In this document: in pieces, positions 53,163 through 63,509 of the stretch
Position numbering within the stretch: the first letter of the stretch is position 1
How the letters are laid out: every line of letters begins with the position of its first letter
Position numbers and translations under genes: made by a program
Source: JBCBKU01 sp965267475
GTDB taxonomy: Bacteria > Pseudomonadota > Alphaproteobacteria > Rhodobacterales > Rhodobacteraceae
NCBI GenBank assembly: GCA_965267475.1
Contig: OZ254079.1
Coordinates: 2,418,001 to 2,482,000 of the forward strand
Length of the DNA stretch: 64,000 nucleotides
Direction of reading: 5' to 3'
The notes under the pieces: generated by a model
What the model saw: only the letters and a program-made list of their open reading frames with translations
Database searches by the model: none
Told to the model about the DNA's origin: nothing

Positions 53163-55831
53163 TCTATTTCTCCCACCAATGCCTTCACGGCCAGAATAGC
53201 ATCATCGGCCTTTTCGGACGAGGCCGCACCCCCCTGAGCCATGTCAGGGCGTCCGCCGCCGCCCTTGCCGCCGAGCGTCTCGACCGCTCTCCGAAGCAGA
53301 TCGACCGCGTTGAAGCGATCCGTCAAATCCTGCGTCACACCTGCGGCCACAGCCGCCTTCCCATCCACATCGGCAATCAACAGGACAATGCCACTGCCGG
53401 CCTGGTCTTTGAACTGGTCCACGAGGGCGGGCAAATCCTTGCCCGAGACGCCCGTCATGACCTGGCCCATGAAGCAGGTCCCGTTCACATCTTCCTGGAC
53501 AGGACCATCAGCCGCGCCGCCGCCCATGGCCACAGCCCGTCGCAGGTCGGCCAATTCCGATTGCAGGGCTTTGCGCTCATCCAAAAGCGCTTTGACGCGC
53601 GACGGCACCTCTTCTGCCTGAGCTTTCAATATCAACGCTGTTTCGGCCAGCCGGTGATCCTGCTTGGCCAGATAGTCAAAGGCCGCCTGCCCGGTCAAAG
53701 CCTCGATCCGGCGGACACCGGCAGACGACGCGCTGTCCCCCAAAGTGACAAACGTGCCGATGTCGCCGGTTCGGGCCACATGGGTACCGCCGCAAAGTTC
53801 GATCGACCAGGTTTGGCCGTCAGCCCCTTTTCCGGTCTCGGCTTGCCCCATGGACACCACCCGAACTTCATCGCCGTATTTTTCGCCGAACAGGGCTTGG
53901 GCGCCGATAGCCCGCGCATCGTCGGGCGACATGATCCGGGTCTCGACCGCGCTGTTCTGACGGATGAAGGCGTTCACCTCGGTTTCAACCTTGTGCAATT
54001 CCTCAAGGCTCAGCGCTTGACCATGGCTGAAGTCGAACCGAAGCCGATCCGGCGCGTTCAGCGATCCCCGCTGCGCCACGTGATCCCCCAAGGCCTGCCT
54101 AAGGGCTTCGTGCAGCAAATGCGTGGCCGAATGGTTGGCCCGGATCGCGCCACGCCGGCTCTGGTCGACATCCAGCACGACGGCATCGCCAATAGAAAGG
54201 GTGCCGCCGTGGGCCGTCGCCTCATGGCCGAACAGGGCCCCGCCAGCGAAGCGTTTCGTGTCTGCGACCGTGCCCGTGACGCTGCGATCCTCGATCTGCG
54301 TGATTGTGCCGGTATCGCCAACCTGGCCGCCAGCCTCGCCATAGAATGGCGTCTGGTTGGTGACAATCCAGCCGGTTTCGCCGGCTTCCAGGCGATTAAC
54401 GGTCGCCCCGCCCTTGATGATCCCGATGATCTGGGCCTCGGCGGTTTCGCTGTCATAGCCCAGAAATTCCGTCGGCTCCTGCGCTTCGGACAATTCAAAC
54501 CAGGCCGTATCGTCGGCCGCATCACCTGACCCGGACCAGGCCGCACGTGCCTTGGCCCTTTGCGCCTCCATCGCCTGATCGAACCCGTCTGTATCGACGC
54601 CGCGACCCTGCTCGCGCAAAGCATCCTGCGTCAGATCCAGCGGGAAGCCATAGGTGTCGTAAAGCTTGAACGCCGCATCGCCAGAAAGATCGGCCCCCTC
54701 GGCGAGACCGGCCACTTCGTCCTCAAGAAGCTTGAGACCACGGTCAAGTGTCTGACGAAACCGGGTTTCTTCCCGCTCAAGCGTCTCAGTGATCAAGGCG
54801 GAAGCCTGCACAAGCTCGGGATAGGCCTGCCCCATCTGCTGGACCAGCGCCGGGACAAGCCGGTGCATCAACGGATCCTTCGCGCCGAGCAGATGCGCGT
54901 GCCGCATGGCGCGACGCATGATCCGGCGCAAAACATAGCCGCGGCCTTCGTTCGACGGCATCACCCCGTCCGCCATTAGGAATGACGTGGACCGAAGATG
55001 GTCGGCAATCACCCGGTGGTGGGTCAGGAATGCCTCGGACGTATCGGTATTCGACGCGTGAGCCGACGCATCGACCAGAGCCTGCAACAAGTCCGTCTCG
55101 AACACGTTGTTAGTGCCCTGCATGAGCGCTGCAAACCGTTCAAGCCCCATACCCGTGTCGATCGATTGCATATCGAGCGGACGCATCGTCCCATCTTCGA
55201 ACTGCTCGTTCTGCATGAAGACGACGTTCCAGATTTCGATGAAACGGTCGCCATCTTCGTCTGGGCTGCCGGGCGGTCCACCCCAGACCTCGGGGCCGTA
55301 GTCGAAAAAAATCTCAGTCGAAGGCCCACACGGGCCGGTCGGACCCATCCGCCAGAAATTATCATCCGTCGCGATCCGAATGATCCGTTCGTCCGGGACA
55401 CCCACCTTTTTCCAGATCGTCGCCGCTTCGTCATCGGTGTGATAGACCGTGACCGACATGCGTTCGGCATCGATGCCAAACCCTTTGGTCAGAAGCTCCC
55501 ACGCAAAAGGAATGGCCTCTTCCTTGAAGTAGTCGCCGAACGAGAAATTCCCCAGCATTTCAAAGAAGGTCAGGTGACGGGCCGTATAGCCGACATTATC
55601 CAGATCGTTGTGCTTGCCCCCGGCCCGCACGCATTTCTGACTGGTGGTGGCGCGTGTATAGTCACGCGTCTCAAGCCCAGTGAAGACGTTCTTGAACTGG
55701 ACCATGCCCGAATTGACGAACATCAACGTCGGGTCGTTCATCGGGACAAGCGGCGAGGACGCAACGGCGGCGTGCCCGTTCTTCTCGAAATAGTCGAGGA
55801 AGGTCGTGCGGATCTCGGCAAGGCTGGTCAT
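53159..55831 (-). CDS. alaS: Alanyl-tRNA synthetase
   Basis: An 890-residue class II synthetase that charges tRNA-Ala. The catalytic core begins SLAEIRTTFLDYFEKNGHAA; the editing domain has the zinc motifs HSATHLLHEALR and CGGTHVARTGDIG; the C-terminal oligomerisation domain ends with GGKGGGGRPDMAQGG. Length matches the family (about 875-890). It follows recA after a gap of 114 bases with a terminator, the order known in Rhodobacterales. Confidence 0.98.
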   Translation of the reverse strand: MTSLAEIRTTFLDYFEKNGHAAVASSPLVPMNDPTLMFVNSGMVQFKNVFTGLETRDYTRATTSQKCVRAGGKHNDLDNVGYTARHLTFFEMLGNFSFGDYFKEEAIPFAWELLTKGFGIDAERMSVTVYHTDDEAATIWKKVGVPDERIIRIATDDNFWRMGPTGPCGPSTEIFFDYGPEVWGGPPGSPDEDGDRFIEIWNVVFMQNEQFEDGTMRPLDMQSIDTGMGLERFAALMQGTNNVFETDLLQALVDASAHASNTDTSEAFLTHHRVIADHLRSTSFLMADGVMPSNEGRGYVLRRIMRRAMRHAHLLGAKDPLMHRLVPALVQQMGQAYPELVQASALITETLEREETRFRQTLDRGLKLLEDEVAGLAEGADLSGDAAFKLYDTYGFPLDLTQDALREQGRGVDTDGFDQAMEAQRAKARAAWSGSGDAADDTAWFELSEAQEPTEFLGYDSETAEAQIIGIIKGGATVNRLEAGETGWIVTNQTPFYGEAGGQVGDTGTITQIEDRSVTGTVADTKRFAGGALFGHEATAHGGTLSIGDAVVLDVDQSRRGAIRANHSATHLLHEALRQALGDHVAQRGSLNAPDRLRFDFSHGQALSLEELHKVETEVNAFIRQNSAVETRIMSPDDARAIGAQALFGEKYGDEVRVVSMGQAETGKGADGQTWSIELCGGTHVARTGDIGTFVTLGDSASSAGVRRIEALTGQAAFDYLAKQDHRLAETALILKAQAEEVPSRVKALLDERKALQSELADLRRAVAMGGGAADGPVQEDVNGTCFMGQVMTGVSGKDLPALVDQFKDQAGSGIVLLIADVDGKAAVAAGVTQDLTDRFNAVDLLRRAVETLGGKGGGGRPDMAQGGAASSEKADDAILAVKALVGEIE

Positions 55832-55901
55832 GGTGGCGCTACTTGGCTTGAAAAGGGCCCAAACCGTTTAGCCCCGCCAGTTTTTGGTGTCCACAGACGA
55901 A

Positions 55902-55922
55902 ACGGGCCCCGCGAAGGGGCCC
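55902..55922 (-). terminator. GC-rich hairpin after recA
   Basis: Arms CGGGCCCC and GGGGCCCG form a perfect 8-bp stem with a five-base loop (TTCGC on the minus strand), 23 bases past the recA stop. It is followed by TTTCGTCT on the minus strand, a weak T run. It likely ends most recA transcripts before alaS. Confidence 0.65.
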
Positions 55923-55945
55923 GCTGGTTCGGCTCTTTTTGGCGC

Positions 55946-57025
55946 TTAGGCTTCCAGGACGTCGTCGTCCTCGGCTTCCGCTTTCGCTTCGGGGCCCATG
56001 TCGAAATCAAGGCCATGGGCGGCGCGGATCTTGTCTTCGATTTCAAGCGCGATCTGGGGATTATCCTTCAGGAACTGCTTGGCGTTCTCTCGGCCCTGAC
56101 CAATCCGCTCATCCCCGTACGAGAACCAGGCGCCCGACTTCTCGACGATCCCGGCCTTACCGCCCAGATCCAGAAGCTCGCCCATTTTTGAGATGCCTTC
56201 GCCATACATGATATCGAACTCGACCTGCTTGAATGGCGGTGCCACCTTGTTCTTGACGATCTTCACGCGGGTCGCGTTGCCGACCACTTCGTCACGGTCT
56301 TTCAGGGCCCCGATCCGGCGGATATCCAGGCGAACCGACGAATAGAATTTCAGCGCGTTGCCCCCGGTCGTCGTTTCGGGGCTGCCGAACATCACGCCGA
56401 TTTTCATCCGGATCTGGTTGATGAAGATAACCATGCAATTTGACCGGCTGATCGCAGCTGTCAGTTTGCGCATGGCCTGGCTCATCAGGCGGGCCTGAAG
56501 ACCGGGCGCGCTGTCGCCCATATCGCCTTCCAGTTCCTTTTGGGGCGTCAGGGCGGCAACCGAGTCAACAACCACAAGGCTGACTGCGCCGGACCGCACA
56601 AGCGTTTCGGTGATCTCAAGCGCCTGTTCGCCGGTATCGGGCTGTGAGATCAGAAGTTCATCCAGGTTCACGCCCAGCTTGCGCGCATATTGCGGATCCA
56701 GCGCATGCTCTGCATCGACAAAGGCGCAGACGCCGCCTTTCTTCTGCTCTTCGGCCACGCAATGCAGCGTCAGGGTCGTCTTGCCCGAGCTTTCCGGTCC
56801 ATAAATCTCAATCACCCGACCCTTCGGCAACCCGCCGATCCCGAGGGCGATGTCCAGCCCGAGCGACCCGGTCGACGTCGCTTCGATTTCGGCCACAGCA
56901 TTGTCGTCGCCAAGCTTCATGATCGAACCTTTGCCAAATTGGCGTTCGATCTGCGCCAGGGCCGATTCGAGGGCTTTTTCCTTGTCGCTGCTGCGCTTGT
57001 CGGTCATGTCGAGAACATTCGTCAT
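55946..57025 (-). CDS. recA: Recombinase RecA
   Basis: A 359-residue recombinase for homologous recombination and SOS induction. Walker A is GPESSGKTTL, Walker B LVVVDSVAAL, the DNA loop L1 GLQARLMSQAMRK and L2 MKIGVMFGSPETTTGGNALK. The C-terminus is acidic (EAEDDDVLEA). ATG 57025 has AGGA ten bases upstream and fits the family start; the longer upstream frame runs through the SOS box and is not used. It lies between cckA and alaS. Confidence 0.98.
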   Translation of the reverse strand: MTNVLDMTDKRSSDKEKALESALAQIERQFGKGSIMKLGDDNAVAEIEATSTGSLGLDIALGIGGLPKGRVIEIYGPESSGKTTLTLHCVAEEQKKGGVCAFVDAEHALDPQYARKLGVNLDELLISQPDTGEQALEITETLVRSGAVSLVVVDSVAALTPQKELEGDMGDSAPGLQARLMSQAMRKLTAAISRSNCMVIFINQIRMKIGVMFGSPETTTGGNALKFYSSVRLDIRRIGALKDRDEVVGNATRVKIVKNKVAPPFKQVEFDIMYGEGISKMGELLDLGGKAGIVEKSGAWFSYGDERIGQGRENAKQFLKDNPQIALEIEDKIRAAHGLDFDMGPEAKAEAEDDDVLEA

Positions 57026-57080
57026 AGGGCTTGGTCCTGTCCTTATTTCACAGCCGCACGGGGGCGGCAATCGCTGCTCT

Positions 57081-57095
57081 GTTCGCCTTGTGTTC
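57081..57095. promoter_or_regulatory. LexA-type SOS box upstream of recA
   Basis: GTTCGCCTTGTGTTC fits the alphaproteobacterial LexA site GTTC-N7-GTTC exactly. It is 55 bases upstream of the recA start codon, placing it within the promoter. Confidence 0.8.
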
Positions 57096-57205
57096 TTTTC
57101 ATGACGTATGAGACCAAAAAGAGAACATTGCAACCATTTTCCTCAATTTCGAACCTTTCCGGATTCGGTTAAGAGGGGGTTAGCGGCGGCAATGTTTTTT
57201 GGGGA

Positions 57206-59545
57206 TCAGTGCAGTTGCTCTTGAACCGTTGCCGTTAACTCATTGAGAGAAAAAGGTTTTGGCAGAAATACGGAATTCGGAATCTTCGACTGGCTGTCCG
57301 CCAGATAGTCCTCGGCGTAACCGGACACGAAGACAACACGCGTATTGGGTCGCTTTTCCAGAGCCTGGGTGACCCAGCTCGGCCCGTCCATGCCGGGCAT
57401 CACAACATCGGTCACGAAGATATCGACCTGCAATTCGTCGTCTTCCAGCGTTTCAAGCGCTTCCTCGGCATTCGCGGCCTCGATCACCGTGTAGCCGCGC
57501 ATGCGCAAGGCCCGGGACGCAAAGGCGCGCACCGGGGCCTCGTCCTCGACCAGCAGAACGACTCCGTCGCCTGATCGGGCCTCGGGCTTGGGTTCTGGCT
57601 GCGGGTGGACCGGCTGCACGACATCGACTTCCGGCTGTGCCGGTAGATAGATGGTGAACACCGTACCATGCCCCACCACACTGTCCGCAAAGATAAACCC
57701 GCCGGTCTGCTTGGTGATGCCATAGGCCGTCGACAGGCCCAAACCCGTCCCCTCGCCCGGCTGTTTCGAAGTGAAGAAGGGCTCAAATATCTTCGGCAGC
57801 TTGTCGGGCGGAATCCCGATCCCCTCATCGGACACACGGATCTGCACATAGTCACCCGGCGGAACCTCGGCCCGGTCCCGTTCAAGCGGGGTGATCAGCG
57901 TCGTCATCAACGTCTCGATCTTGATCGTCCCGCCATCGGGCATCGCATCGCGCGCGTTGACGACAAGATTCATCATCACCTGTTCCAACTGACGCTTATC
58001 GGCGCGGACCATCGCAAGATCGGGCGCATGGGTCACCGTCAGTTCAATCGTCTCACCGACCAGCCGGTTCAGAAGATGGGTCAACTCCGCCAGGCTTTCG
58101 CGCAGATCCAGCACCTGTGGTTGCAGGTTCTGCTTCCGCGAAAACGCCAGAAGCTGGCCCACAAGACTGGCCGCGCGGTTGGCGTTCTGGTTAATCTGCT
58201 CAAGATCGGCAAAATCCGGGTCGGCTTCATCGTGGCGCAAGAGCAGAAGGTCGCAATGACCACTGATCGCCGTCAGCAAGTTGTTGAAATCATGGGCGAC
58301 CCCGCCGGCCAATTGCCCGATGGCCTGCATCTTTTGGCTTTGAACGAATTGCGCTTCTAGCGTCTTCAACTCAGTCGCATCGTTCAACACCGCGACCAAG
58401 GACGGGCCATCCTTGCTGGACACCCGCCCGAGCGAGATTTGCAAATGCACGTCTTTTGTCGGGTTCGTTGCCTTGACGAATTCGGGGCGCGCCAGACCGC
58501 GCCCCTGAGCAGCATCGGCCAGCCAATCGGCGACCGGGCGGCCAAGCCCGTCGACAAGCGCGCCAAGCGACGGCGTCTCTCCCGGCTCAATCTCAAGCAT
58601 ATCGCGCGCCAACTGATTTGACAGTTCCACCACCCCGTCCGGCGACACGCGCAACATCGGCACAGGCAAGGCGTCAATCAACGCCCAGTCGGCGTTCACC
58701 GGCGCCTGGATCACCGGCAACATGTACAGCTCCTTGCGCCCGGCAGCGCTTTCCACCTCGACGATGGTGGCCCGTTGCGGCCCGTCAAGCGTGGCAATTT
58801 CATGCACCTCACCGGGACGCAGCGGCAGATCATTGATGATCCGGTCCAACGTCGATTCCCGCCCGCCGATCAGACGGCGCAACGCCTCATTCCCGAACAG
58901 GACCGCGCCGTTCTTCGAAACAGTCAGCATCGGGATCGAAATCCCCTCTGCACCCCGGCCCGTCCCGCCCTTTTCAGCAATGTCCTCAAGCCGCCAAAGA
59001 AATTCGCCTTCCATCACCCTGTGAACCGACAGGCGCATATGCCCGCGGCGCAGAACGACGTCTTCGCGCGCAGCACCATTCTGGGCGGCTTTCGCCTGAA
59101 GCCGGTACAAGACGGCTGAGGGCGATGCGAACAGCCCGCTAAGGACGGAAATGAGAGTATCGGCGTGGCATTCGCCAAACCGTTCGGTCGCTGCCTTGTT
59201 TTGATAATGAACGACGCCGTCGCCATTGGTCGTGAAACTGGGCGAGGCATCGTTGTCGACAAACTGGGCGACCGAAGTCAGAAAGCGCTGCCTGCGCCGA
59301 TGCCGAAGAATATCGCCAAGGCGTATGACGGCCGCCAGAGCGACGATGCCGACGCCCGCCGCCAGAAATAGGCGCGAAAAGTCCGGATTCGGGACGAAAT
59401 ATGCGGCACCGAGCAAGACAACCACGGCGACCAAAAGAAACCCTTGCCGTGGAAGTCGCGACACGGGTTGATCCATCCGAGGTCTGGACGGCAAGGCCCT
59501 CTCAGCCACCAGCATCTCCCTCTTGCGAGACTCATTGGGCGGCAT
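57206..59545 (-). CDS. cckA: Hybrid histidine kinase CckA
   Basis: A 779-residue membrane-bound hybrid kinase/phosphatase that passes phosphate through ChpT to CtrA, controlling cell cycle, motility and gene transfer agent functions in the group. Two transmembrane helices lie near residues 34-77, PAS-like domains follow, the phosphoacceptor His is at about residue 417 in GGVAHDFNNLLTAISGH, the ATPase domain has VNARDAMPDGG and GTGLGLSTAYG, and a C-terminal receiver has Asp at about residue 717 (FVTDVVMPGMDG). It directly precedes recA, as in other Rhodobacterales. Confidence 0.96.
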   Translation of the reverse strand: MPPNESRKREMLVAERALPSRPRMDQPVSRLPRQGFLLVAVVVLLGAAYFVPNPDFSRLFLAAGVGIVALAAVIRLGDILRHRRRQRFLTSVAQFVDNDASPSFTTNGDGVVHYQNKAATERFGECHADTLISVLSGLFASPSAVLYRLQAKAAQNGAAREDVVLRRGHMRLSVHRVMEGEFLWRLEDIAEKGGTGRGAEGISIPMLTVSKNGAVLFGNEALRRLIGGRESTLDRIINDLPLRPGEVHEIATLDGPQRATIVEVESAAGRKELYMLPVIQAPVNADWALIDALPVPMLRVSPDGVVELSNQLARDMLEIEPGETPSLGALVDGLGRPVADWLADAAQGRGLARPEFVKATNPTKDVHLQISLGRVSSKDGPSLVAVLNDATELKTLEAQFVQSQKMQAIGQLAGGVAHDFNNLLTAISGHCDLLLLRHDEADPDFADLEQINQNANRAASLVGQLLAFSRKQNLQPQVLDLRESLAELTHLLNRLVGETIELTVTHAPDLAMVRADKRQLEQVMMNLVVNARDAMPDGGTIKIETLMTTLITPLERDRAEVPPGDYVQIRVSDEGIGIPPDKLPKIFEPFFTSKQPGEGTGLGLSTAYGITKQTGGFIFADSVVGHGTVFTIYLPAQPEVDVVQPVHPQPEPKPEARSGDGVVLLVEDEAPVRAFASRALRMRGYTVIEAANAEEALETLEDDELQVDIFVTDVVMPGMDGPSWVTQALEKRPNTRVVFVSGYAEDYLADSQSKIPNSVFLPKPFSLNELTATVQEQLH

Positions 59546-59620
59546 ATCGGGCTAAATTCCTTAACGGGACCTTAAGCCCAGCACCCCCTCACTACCCTGA
59601 GTTGAGCCTAGAGGCGTCAA

Positions 59621-60793
59621 TCATACTGTCAAGTGTGCAACGAAAAAGCCGTCTCCGCCGTCAAGCGGCGTGAATTGGCGGCGGTAGGTGCAGGTCCAGT
59701 CCCGATTGCGGCTCAGGAATTCATCAATTTGATGATCATTTTCAATACCTAAGAGGGAACAGGTCATGTAAACAAGTGTACCGCGCTTGGCCAAATACGT
59801 CTTCGTGCGGTCCAATATGTCGCGCTGCGTGTTCACCAGCCGTGCCAAAGTCACCTCGTCGAGCGTCCATTTCGCCGCCGGGTCCCGGCGCCAGACGCCC
59901 GTCCCGGAACAGGGCACGTCGGCAAGCACCATGTCGAACGGGCCCAATCGCTTCAAATCGGCCGTTTGGGCAATCTGGATCGGAGCCAGCGCGCGCTGCG
60001 CACGGGCCGGCAAATCGGTCATGCGACGCGGATTGATATCATGGGCAATCAAACGTTCCGGGTGGAAAGGCGCCAACGCCAGAGCCTTGCCACCGCCGCC
60101 CGCACAATAATCCAGCACGCGCACGTTTGCGGCAAGATGCGCGCTGGCTTCAACCGCAGCCTGGACCGAGGCGTCCTGGAACTCGATCAGACCCGAGCGA
60201 TAGGCCATCGACTGACGCACTTTCCGCGTCCGCTGGACGATTTCGACCGCCGTTTTGGCCAGGGGATGCGGCTGTGCCTGAATACGTGCTTCGGTCAACA
60301 GGGCCAGGGCCTCGGACCGAGTCCCACGAAGCCCGTTGACACGCGCATGCAACGGTGCCCGCGACTGCATCGCGCTCAGGATGTCGTCCGTGTCAGGTCC
60401 GAGAGACGCTTCGATCATCGGAAACAGCCAGTCCGGAACATCGAACCGCTCGGCGCGTTTCAACGCTAAGGGGCGGCGAAGCGCGTCGCTTTCTGCGGCG
60501 GTGGGCGGATCAAGCGCGTGGCCCTCGCCGGAAAAAAGATCGTCGATGTCCATGTCGAACGCGCGCGCCATGCCAAGCATCAATCCGCGCCCGGTCGCAG
60601 CACCACCGAACGCGGCCAAGGTGCGCCGGCATCGTACGGCGTCATAGACATGGTCGCGAATAACCTCGCGATCCGAAGACCCCGCATAACGATTGCTGCG
60701 GGCCCAACGGGTCAACTCTGCCTCAACCGGAGCTCCGGCCAAGATCGCGTCAAGGATGTCTACGGCGGCGGCAACTCTCGCACTTGGTGTCAT
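59621..60793 (-). CDS. RsmB/NOP-family rRNA cytosine-C5 methyltransferase
   Basis: A 390-residue SAM-dependent methyltransferase. An NusB-like N-terminal part (residues 1-130) is followed by the catalytic domain with SAM motif VLDYCAGGGGKALAL, the motif IV cysteine in DVPCSGTGVWRRDP and the motif VI cysteine in YMTCSLLGIEN. This matches RsmB, which methylates C967 of 16S rRNA. It is 20 bases from the guaB stop on its upstream side and may be read with guaB. Confidence 0.93.
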   Translation of the reverse strand: MTPSARVAAAVDILDAILAGAPVEAELTRWARSNRYAGSSDREVIRDHVYDAVRCRRTLAAFGGAATGRGLMLGMARAFDMDIDDLFSGEGHALDPPTAAESDALRRPLALKRAERFDVPDWLFPMIEASLGPDTDDILSAMQSRAPLHARVNGLRGTRSEALALLTEARIQAQPHPLAKTAVEIVQRTRKVRQSMAYRSGLIEFQDASVQAAVEASAHLAANVRVLDYCAGGGGKALALAPFHPERLIAHDINPRRMTDLPARAQRALAPIQIAQTADLKRLGPFDMVLADVPCSGTGVWRRDPAAKWTLDEVTLARLVNTQRDILDRTKTYLAKRGTLVYMTCSLLGIENDHQIDEFLSRNRDWTCTYRRQFTPLDGGDGFFVAHLTV

Positions 60794-60813
60794 ATCGGAA
60801 CGCTAACATGGGA

Positions 60814-62262
60814 TTACATGATACGGTAATTGGGACTTTCGCGCGTGATCTGTACATCGTGAACATGGCTTTCTTTCAACCCTGCTCCGGTAATTTTCAC
60901 GAACCGGCAATTCTGCCGCATGTCATCGACCGTGGCGGACCCCGTGTATCCCATCGCGGCCCGGAGCCCGCCAACCAGCTGATGGACGACGGTTGACGCC
61001 GGCCCTTTATAGGGCACCTGACCCTCGATGCCTTCCGGAACAAGCTTGTCTGACGCCGCATCCGATTGGAAATACCGATCTGCCGATCCCCGGGCCATTG
61101 CACCAAGACTGCCCATACCGCGATAGCTTTTGAAGCTACGCCCTTGATACAAAATGACTTCTCCCGGGCTTTCGTCAGTGCCCGCAATCATCGAACCAAC
61201 CATGGCGCAGGAAGCGCCCGCCGCGATCGCCTTGGCGAAATCGCCCGAAAACTTGATGCCGCCATCTGCGATGACCGGGACATCTCCGGCCGCCGAGGCT
61301 GCATCCATGATCGCCGTGAGCTGCGGAACGCCAACCCCTGCCACCATGCGGGTCGTGCAGATCGAGCCCGGGCCGATCCCCACTTTCACGCCGTCGGCCC
61401 CGGCATCGATCAACGCGCGCGTTGCTTCGGCCGTTGCGACATTACCCGCAATGATCTGAACTTCGTTCGATAGTTTCTTGGCACGCGTCACAGCCGCCGC
61501 CACACCTTCCGAATGACCATGCGCCGTATCGATCACGATGATGTCGACGCCCGAATCGACAAGCGCCTCGGACCGGGCATAACCTTTGTCGCCAACGGTG
61601 GTCGCGGCTGCCACACGCAGCCGGCCCAGATGGTCCTTGCAAGCTTGTGGGTTCAGAACGGCCTGTTCGGAATCCTTGAGTGTCAGAAGCCCGGTCAACT
61701 TCCCGGCGCCATCGGTGACAAGCAGCTTCTCGATCCGGCGCGCCTTCATCAGGCTTTTGGCTTCATCAAGATCTGCCGGCTCGGTCAGCATCGCCAGATC
61801 GTTGGACGTCATCATGACCCGGACCGGCGTATTATCATCTTCGGCAAATCGCATATCGCGGTTGGTGACGATGCCCACGACGCGCCGGTCCGCATCAATC
61901 ACCGGGAAACCCGTTACCTTATACCGCTCCATCAGAGCTTTCGCATCCGCCAGGGTCTGATCCGGCGTCAGCGTGATCGGGTTATACACGATGCCACTTT
62001 CGAACCGCTTCACGCGCCGAACCTCGCGGGCCTGGACCTCAAGATCGAGATTGCGGTGGATCACGCCCAGACCGCCCGCCTGCGCCATGGCGATGGCCAT
62101 GCGCGCTTCGGTCACAGTGTCCATGGCCGAGGACAGAAGAGGGATGTTCATGGCAATGTCGCGGGTCGCCCGTGTCCGGGTATCCGCGGTCGACGGCAGA
62201 ACGCTCGACGCTCCCGGAACCAGCAGAACATCATCAAAGGTGAGAGCCTCTCGAATCTCCAT
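60814..62262 (-). CDS. guaB: IMP dehydrogenase
   Basis: A 482-residue enzyme that oxidises IMP to XMP with NAD, the first step to GMP. It starts EIREALTFDDVLLVPGASSV; two CBS domains occupy about residues 95-205 (SNDLAMLTEPADLDEAKSLM); the catalytic Cys is in GIGPGSICTTRMVAGVG; the flap has YRGMGSLGAM. ATG 62262 has AAGGAG seven bases upstream, so the 113 extra open codons upstream are not used. Confidence 0.98.
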   Translation of the reverse strand: MEIREALTFDDVLLVPGASSVLPSTADTRTRATRDIAMNIPLLSSAMDTVTEARMAIAMAQAGGLGVIHRNLDLEVQAREVRRVKRFESGIVYNPITLTPDQTLADAKALMERYKVTGFPVIDADRRVVGIVTNRDMRFAEDDNTPVRVMMTSNDLAMLTEPADLDEAKSLMKARRIEKLLVTDGAGKLTGLLTLKDSEQAVLNPQACKDHLGRLRVAAATTVGDKGYARSEALVDSGVDIIVIDTAHGHSEGVAAAVTRAKKLSNEVQIIAGNVATAEATRALIDAGADGVKVGIGPGSICTTRMVAGVGVPQLTAIMDAASAAGDVPVIADGGIKFSGDFAKAIAAGASCAMVGSMIAGTDESPGEVILYQGRSFKSYRGMGSLGAMARGSADRYFQSDAASDKLVPEGIEGQVPYKGPASTVVHQLVGGLRAAMGYTGSATVDDMRQNCRFVKITGAGLKESHVHDVQITRESPNYRIM

Positions 62263-62366
62263 CACGCACTCCTTGGGAGGGTTCGGTTGGCGCCTCCCTA
62301 TTTCACGGCTTGGCAGGCGAGGAAAGCCCCCGCGCACCCGATCGGCGGATTTCTTTGGTCCGGGCG

Positions 62367-63356
62367 TCAGGCAATCGAGGCGTTGGTCTTCTGGGCGAGC
62401 GACCCTTCGCCCCAGGCGCGCAAGACGCAATGTGCGATCGGAAGCGTGATCAGGGTTGCCAATACCAGCCCGATGGCACCTGCAAACCGCGCCCAAGACC
62501 AGCCATAGGTGACCTCGGCTAGAAGGATGGCCCCGGAATAGGCCACCAGCGGGAAGGTAAACGCGCTCCATAACGGAGAGAACCCGGCTTCGGTCAGCCA
62601 AGCCACGCGCAGCACCAGCATCATCAGAAGAAGTCCGCCCCAGGCCAGCATGAAGAAGGCCAAACCGTCCATCCCGGTCGCCATGGCGGTCGTTGCAATC
62701 AATCCCGCCGGTGCGATGTGGATGGCATGAAGCGGTCGCAGCGGCGCAGGTTCATTACCGCCAAGCAAGGCAGGCAGCGTGACGGCGCAAAGAAGCAGAG
62801 ACATCGACACACTGTAGATTGCCAACCATGCGGACAGAGCCACGAGCCCCATCGGCAATGCAGCCAGCGGCGCCACGATGAACCCAACAAAGACAAGGTG
62901 CATGGCCGGGGTCATGTCGCGCGTTCCCGGAGCGCCGATCCAAAGCAAGCGCGCTGTGAGCCCGGCTATGACCAGATGTCCGGCAAACCCCAACGCCAGC
63001 AGGATCGCGCTCAGAACCACGGTATAGGGCCAGCAAACCGCAGCCAGAAGCATGACGCACATGGTCATTGCGGCAAGACCCGTCCGCCCAGGTAAGACGC
63101 GCAAATCGTCTGACAGCGATCCGGGGCGCAGGGCCACCTTCGTGCCGTAAGCGATCAAGGCGCCGATGGTCAGAAGCGTGACAGCGCCGAGATACAATTC
63201 CACCAAAGATCCATCGAATGCAAATGATGCGGCGGCGCGGCGCCAGACCAGCCCAAGGCCAAGCAACCCGAGAATCGCGGGGAAGATCGCTGGCGGCACG
63301 CGCCGGAACCGTCCGGCGGGTGCCGCGGGCATCGCGAAGCGGGGTCGGCGTTCCAT
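62367..63356 (-). CDS. TehA/SLAC1-type (TDT family) membrane transporter
   Basis: A 329-residue membrane protein with about ten hydrophobic segments, beginning FRRVPPAIFPAILGLLGLG, typical of the tellurite-resistance/dicarboxylate transporter (TehA) and SLAC1 anion-channel fold. Substrate may be an anion or sulfite-like compound; tellurite resistance is a side effect in E. coli. ATG 63356 is chosen from the homologous start; the frame is open 43 codons further upstream. It is upstream of guaB with a gap of 104 bases. Confidence 0.83.
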   Translation of the reverse strand: MERRPRFAMPAAPAGRFRRVPPAIFPAILGLLGLGLVWRRAAASFAFDGSLVELYLGAVTLLTIGALIAYGTKVALRPGSLSDDLRVLPGRTGLAAMTMCVMLLAAVCWPYTVVLSAILLALGFAGHLVIAGLTARLLWIGAPGTRDMTPAMHLVFVGFIVAPLAALPMGLVALSAWLAIYSVSMSLLLCAVTLPALLGGNEPAPLRPLHAIHIAPAGLIATTAMATGMDGLAFFMLAWGGLLLMMLVLRVAWLTEAGFSPLWSAFTFPLVAYSGAILLAEVTYGWSWARFAGAIGLVLATLITLPIAHCVLRAWGEGSLAQKTNASIA

Positions 63357-63509
63357 CTTGGCGCGACACCTGACACGCCGCGAACCGGTTGGAAAGCCAC
63401 GTTCCCGTGGGCACGCGTTTCCATCGGCTTTAACACTGCCTTTACCATGATCGGCGAAAGAGTTGAGGGCCCGGGCGCAGGACACCGGGCCCTGGTTGAA
63501 AGGTATGAC

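Noticed and set aside
54998..56191. 397-residue plus-strand open frame opposite alaS and recA
   Set aside because: It crosses the recA-alaS boundary and its terminator on the opposite strand and shows no domain.
57026..57133. 36-residue N-terminal extension of recA
   Set aside because: The region contains the SOS box and promoter, and the RecA family starts at 57025.
62263..62601. 113-residue N-terminal extension of guaB
   Set aside because: A strong ribosome site and the family start at 62262 show that the upstream open frame is not translated as part of guaB.
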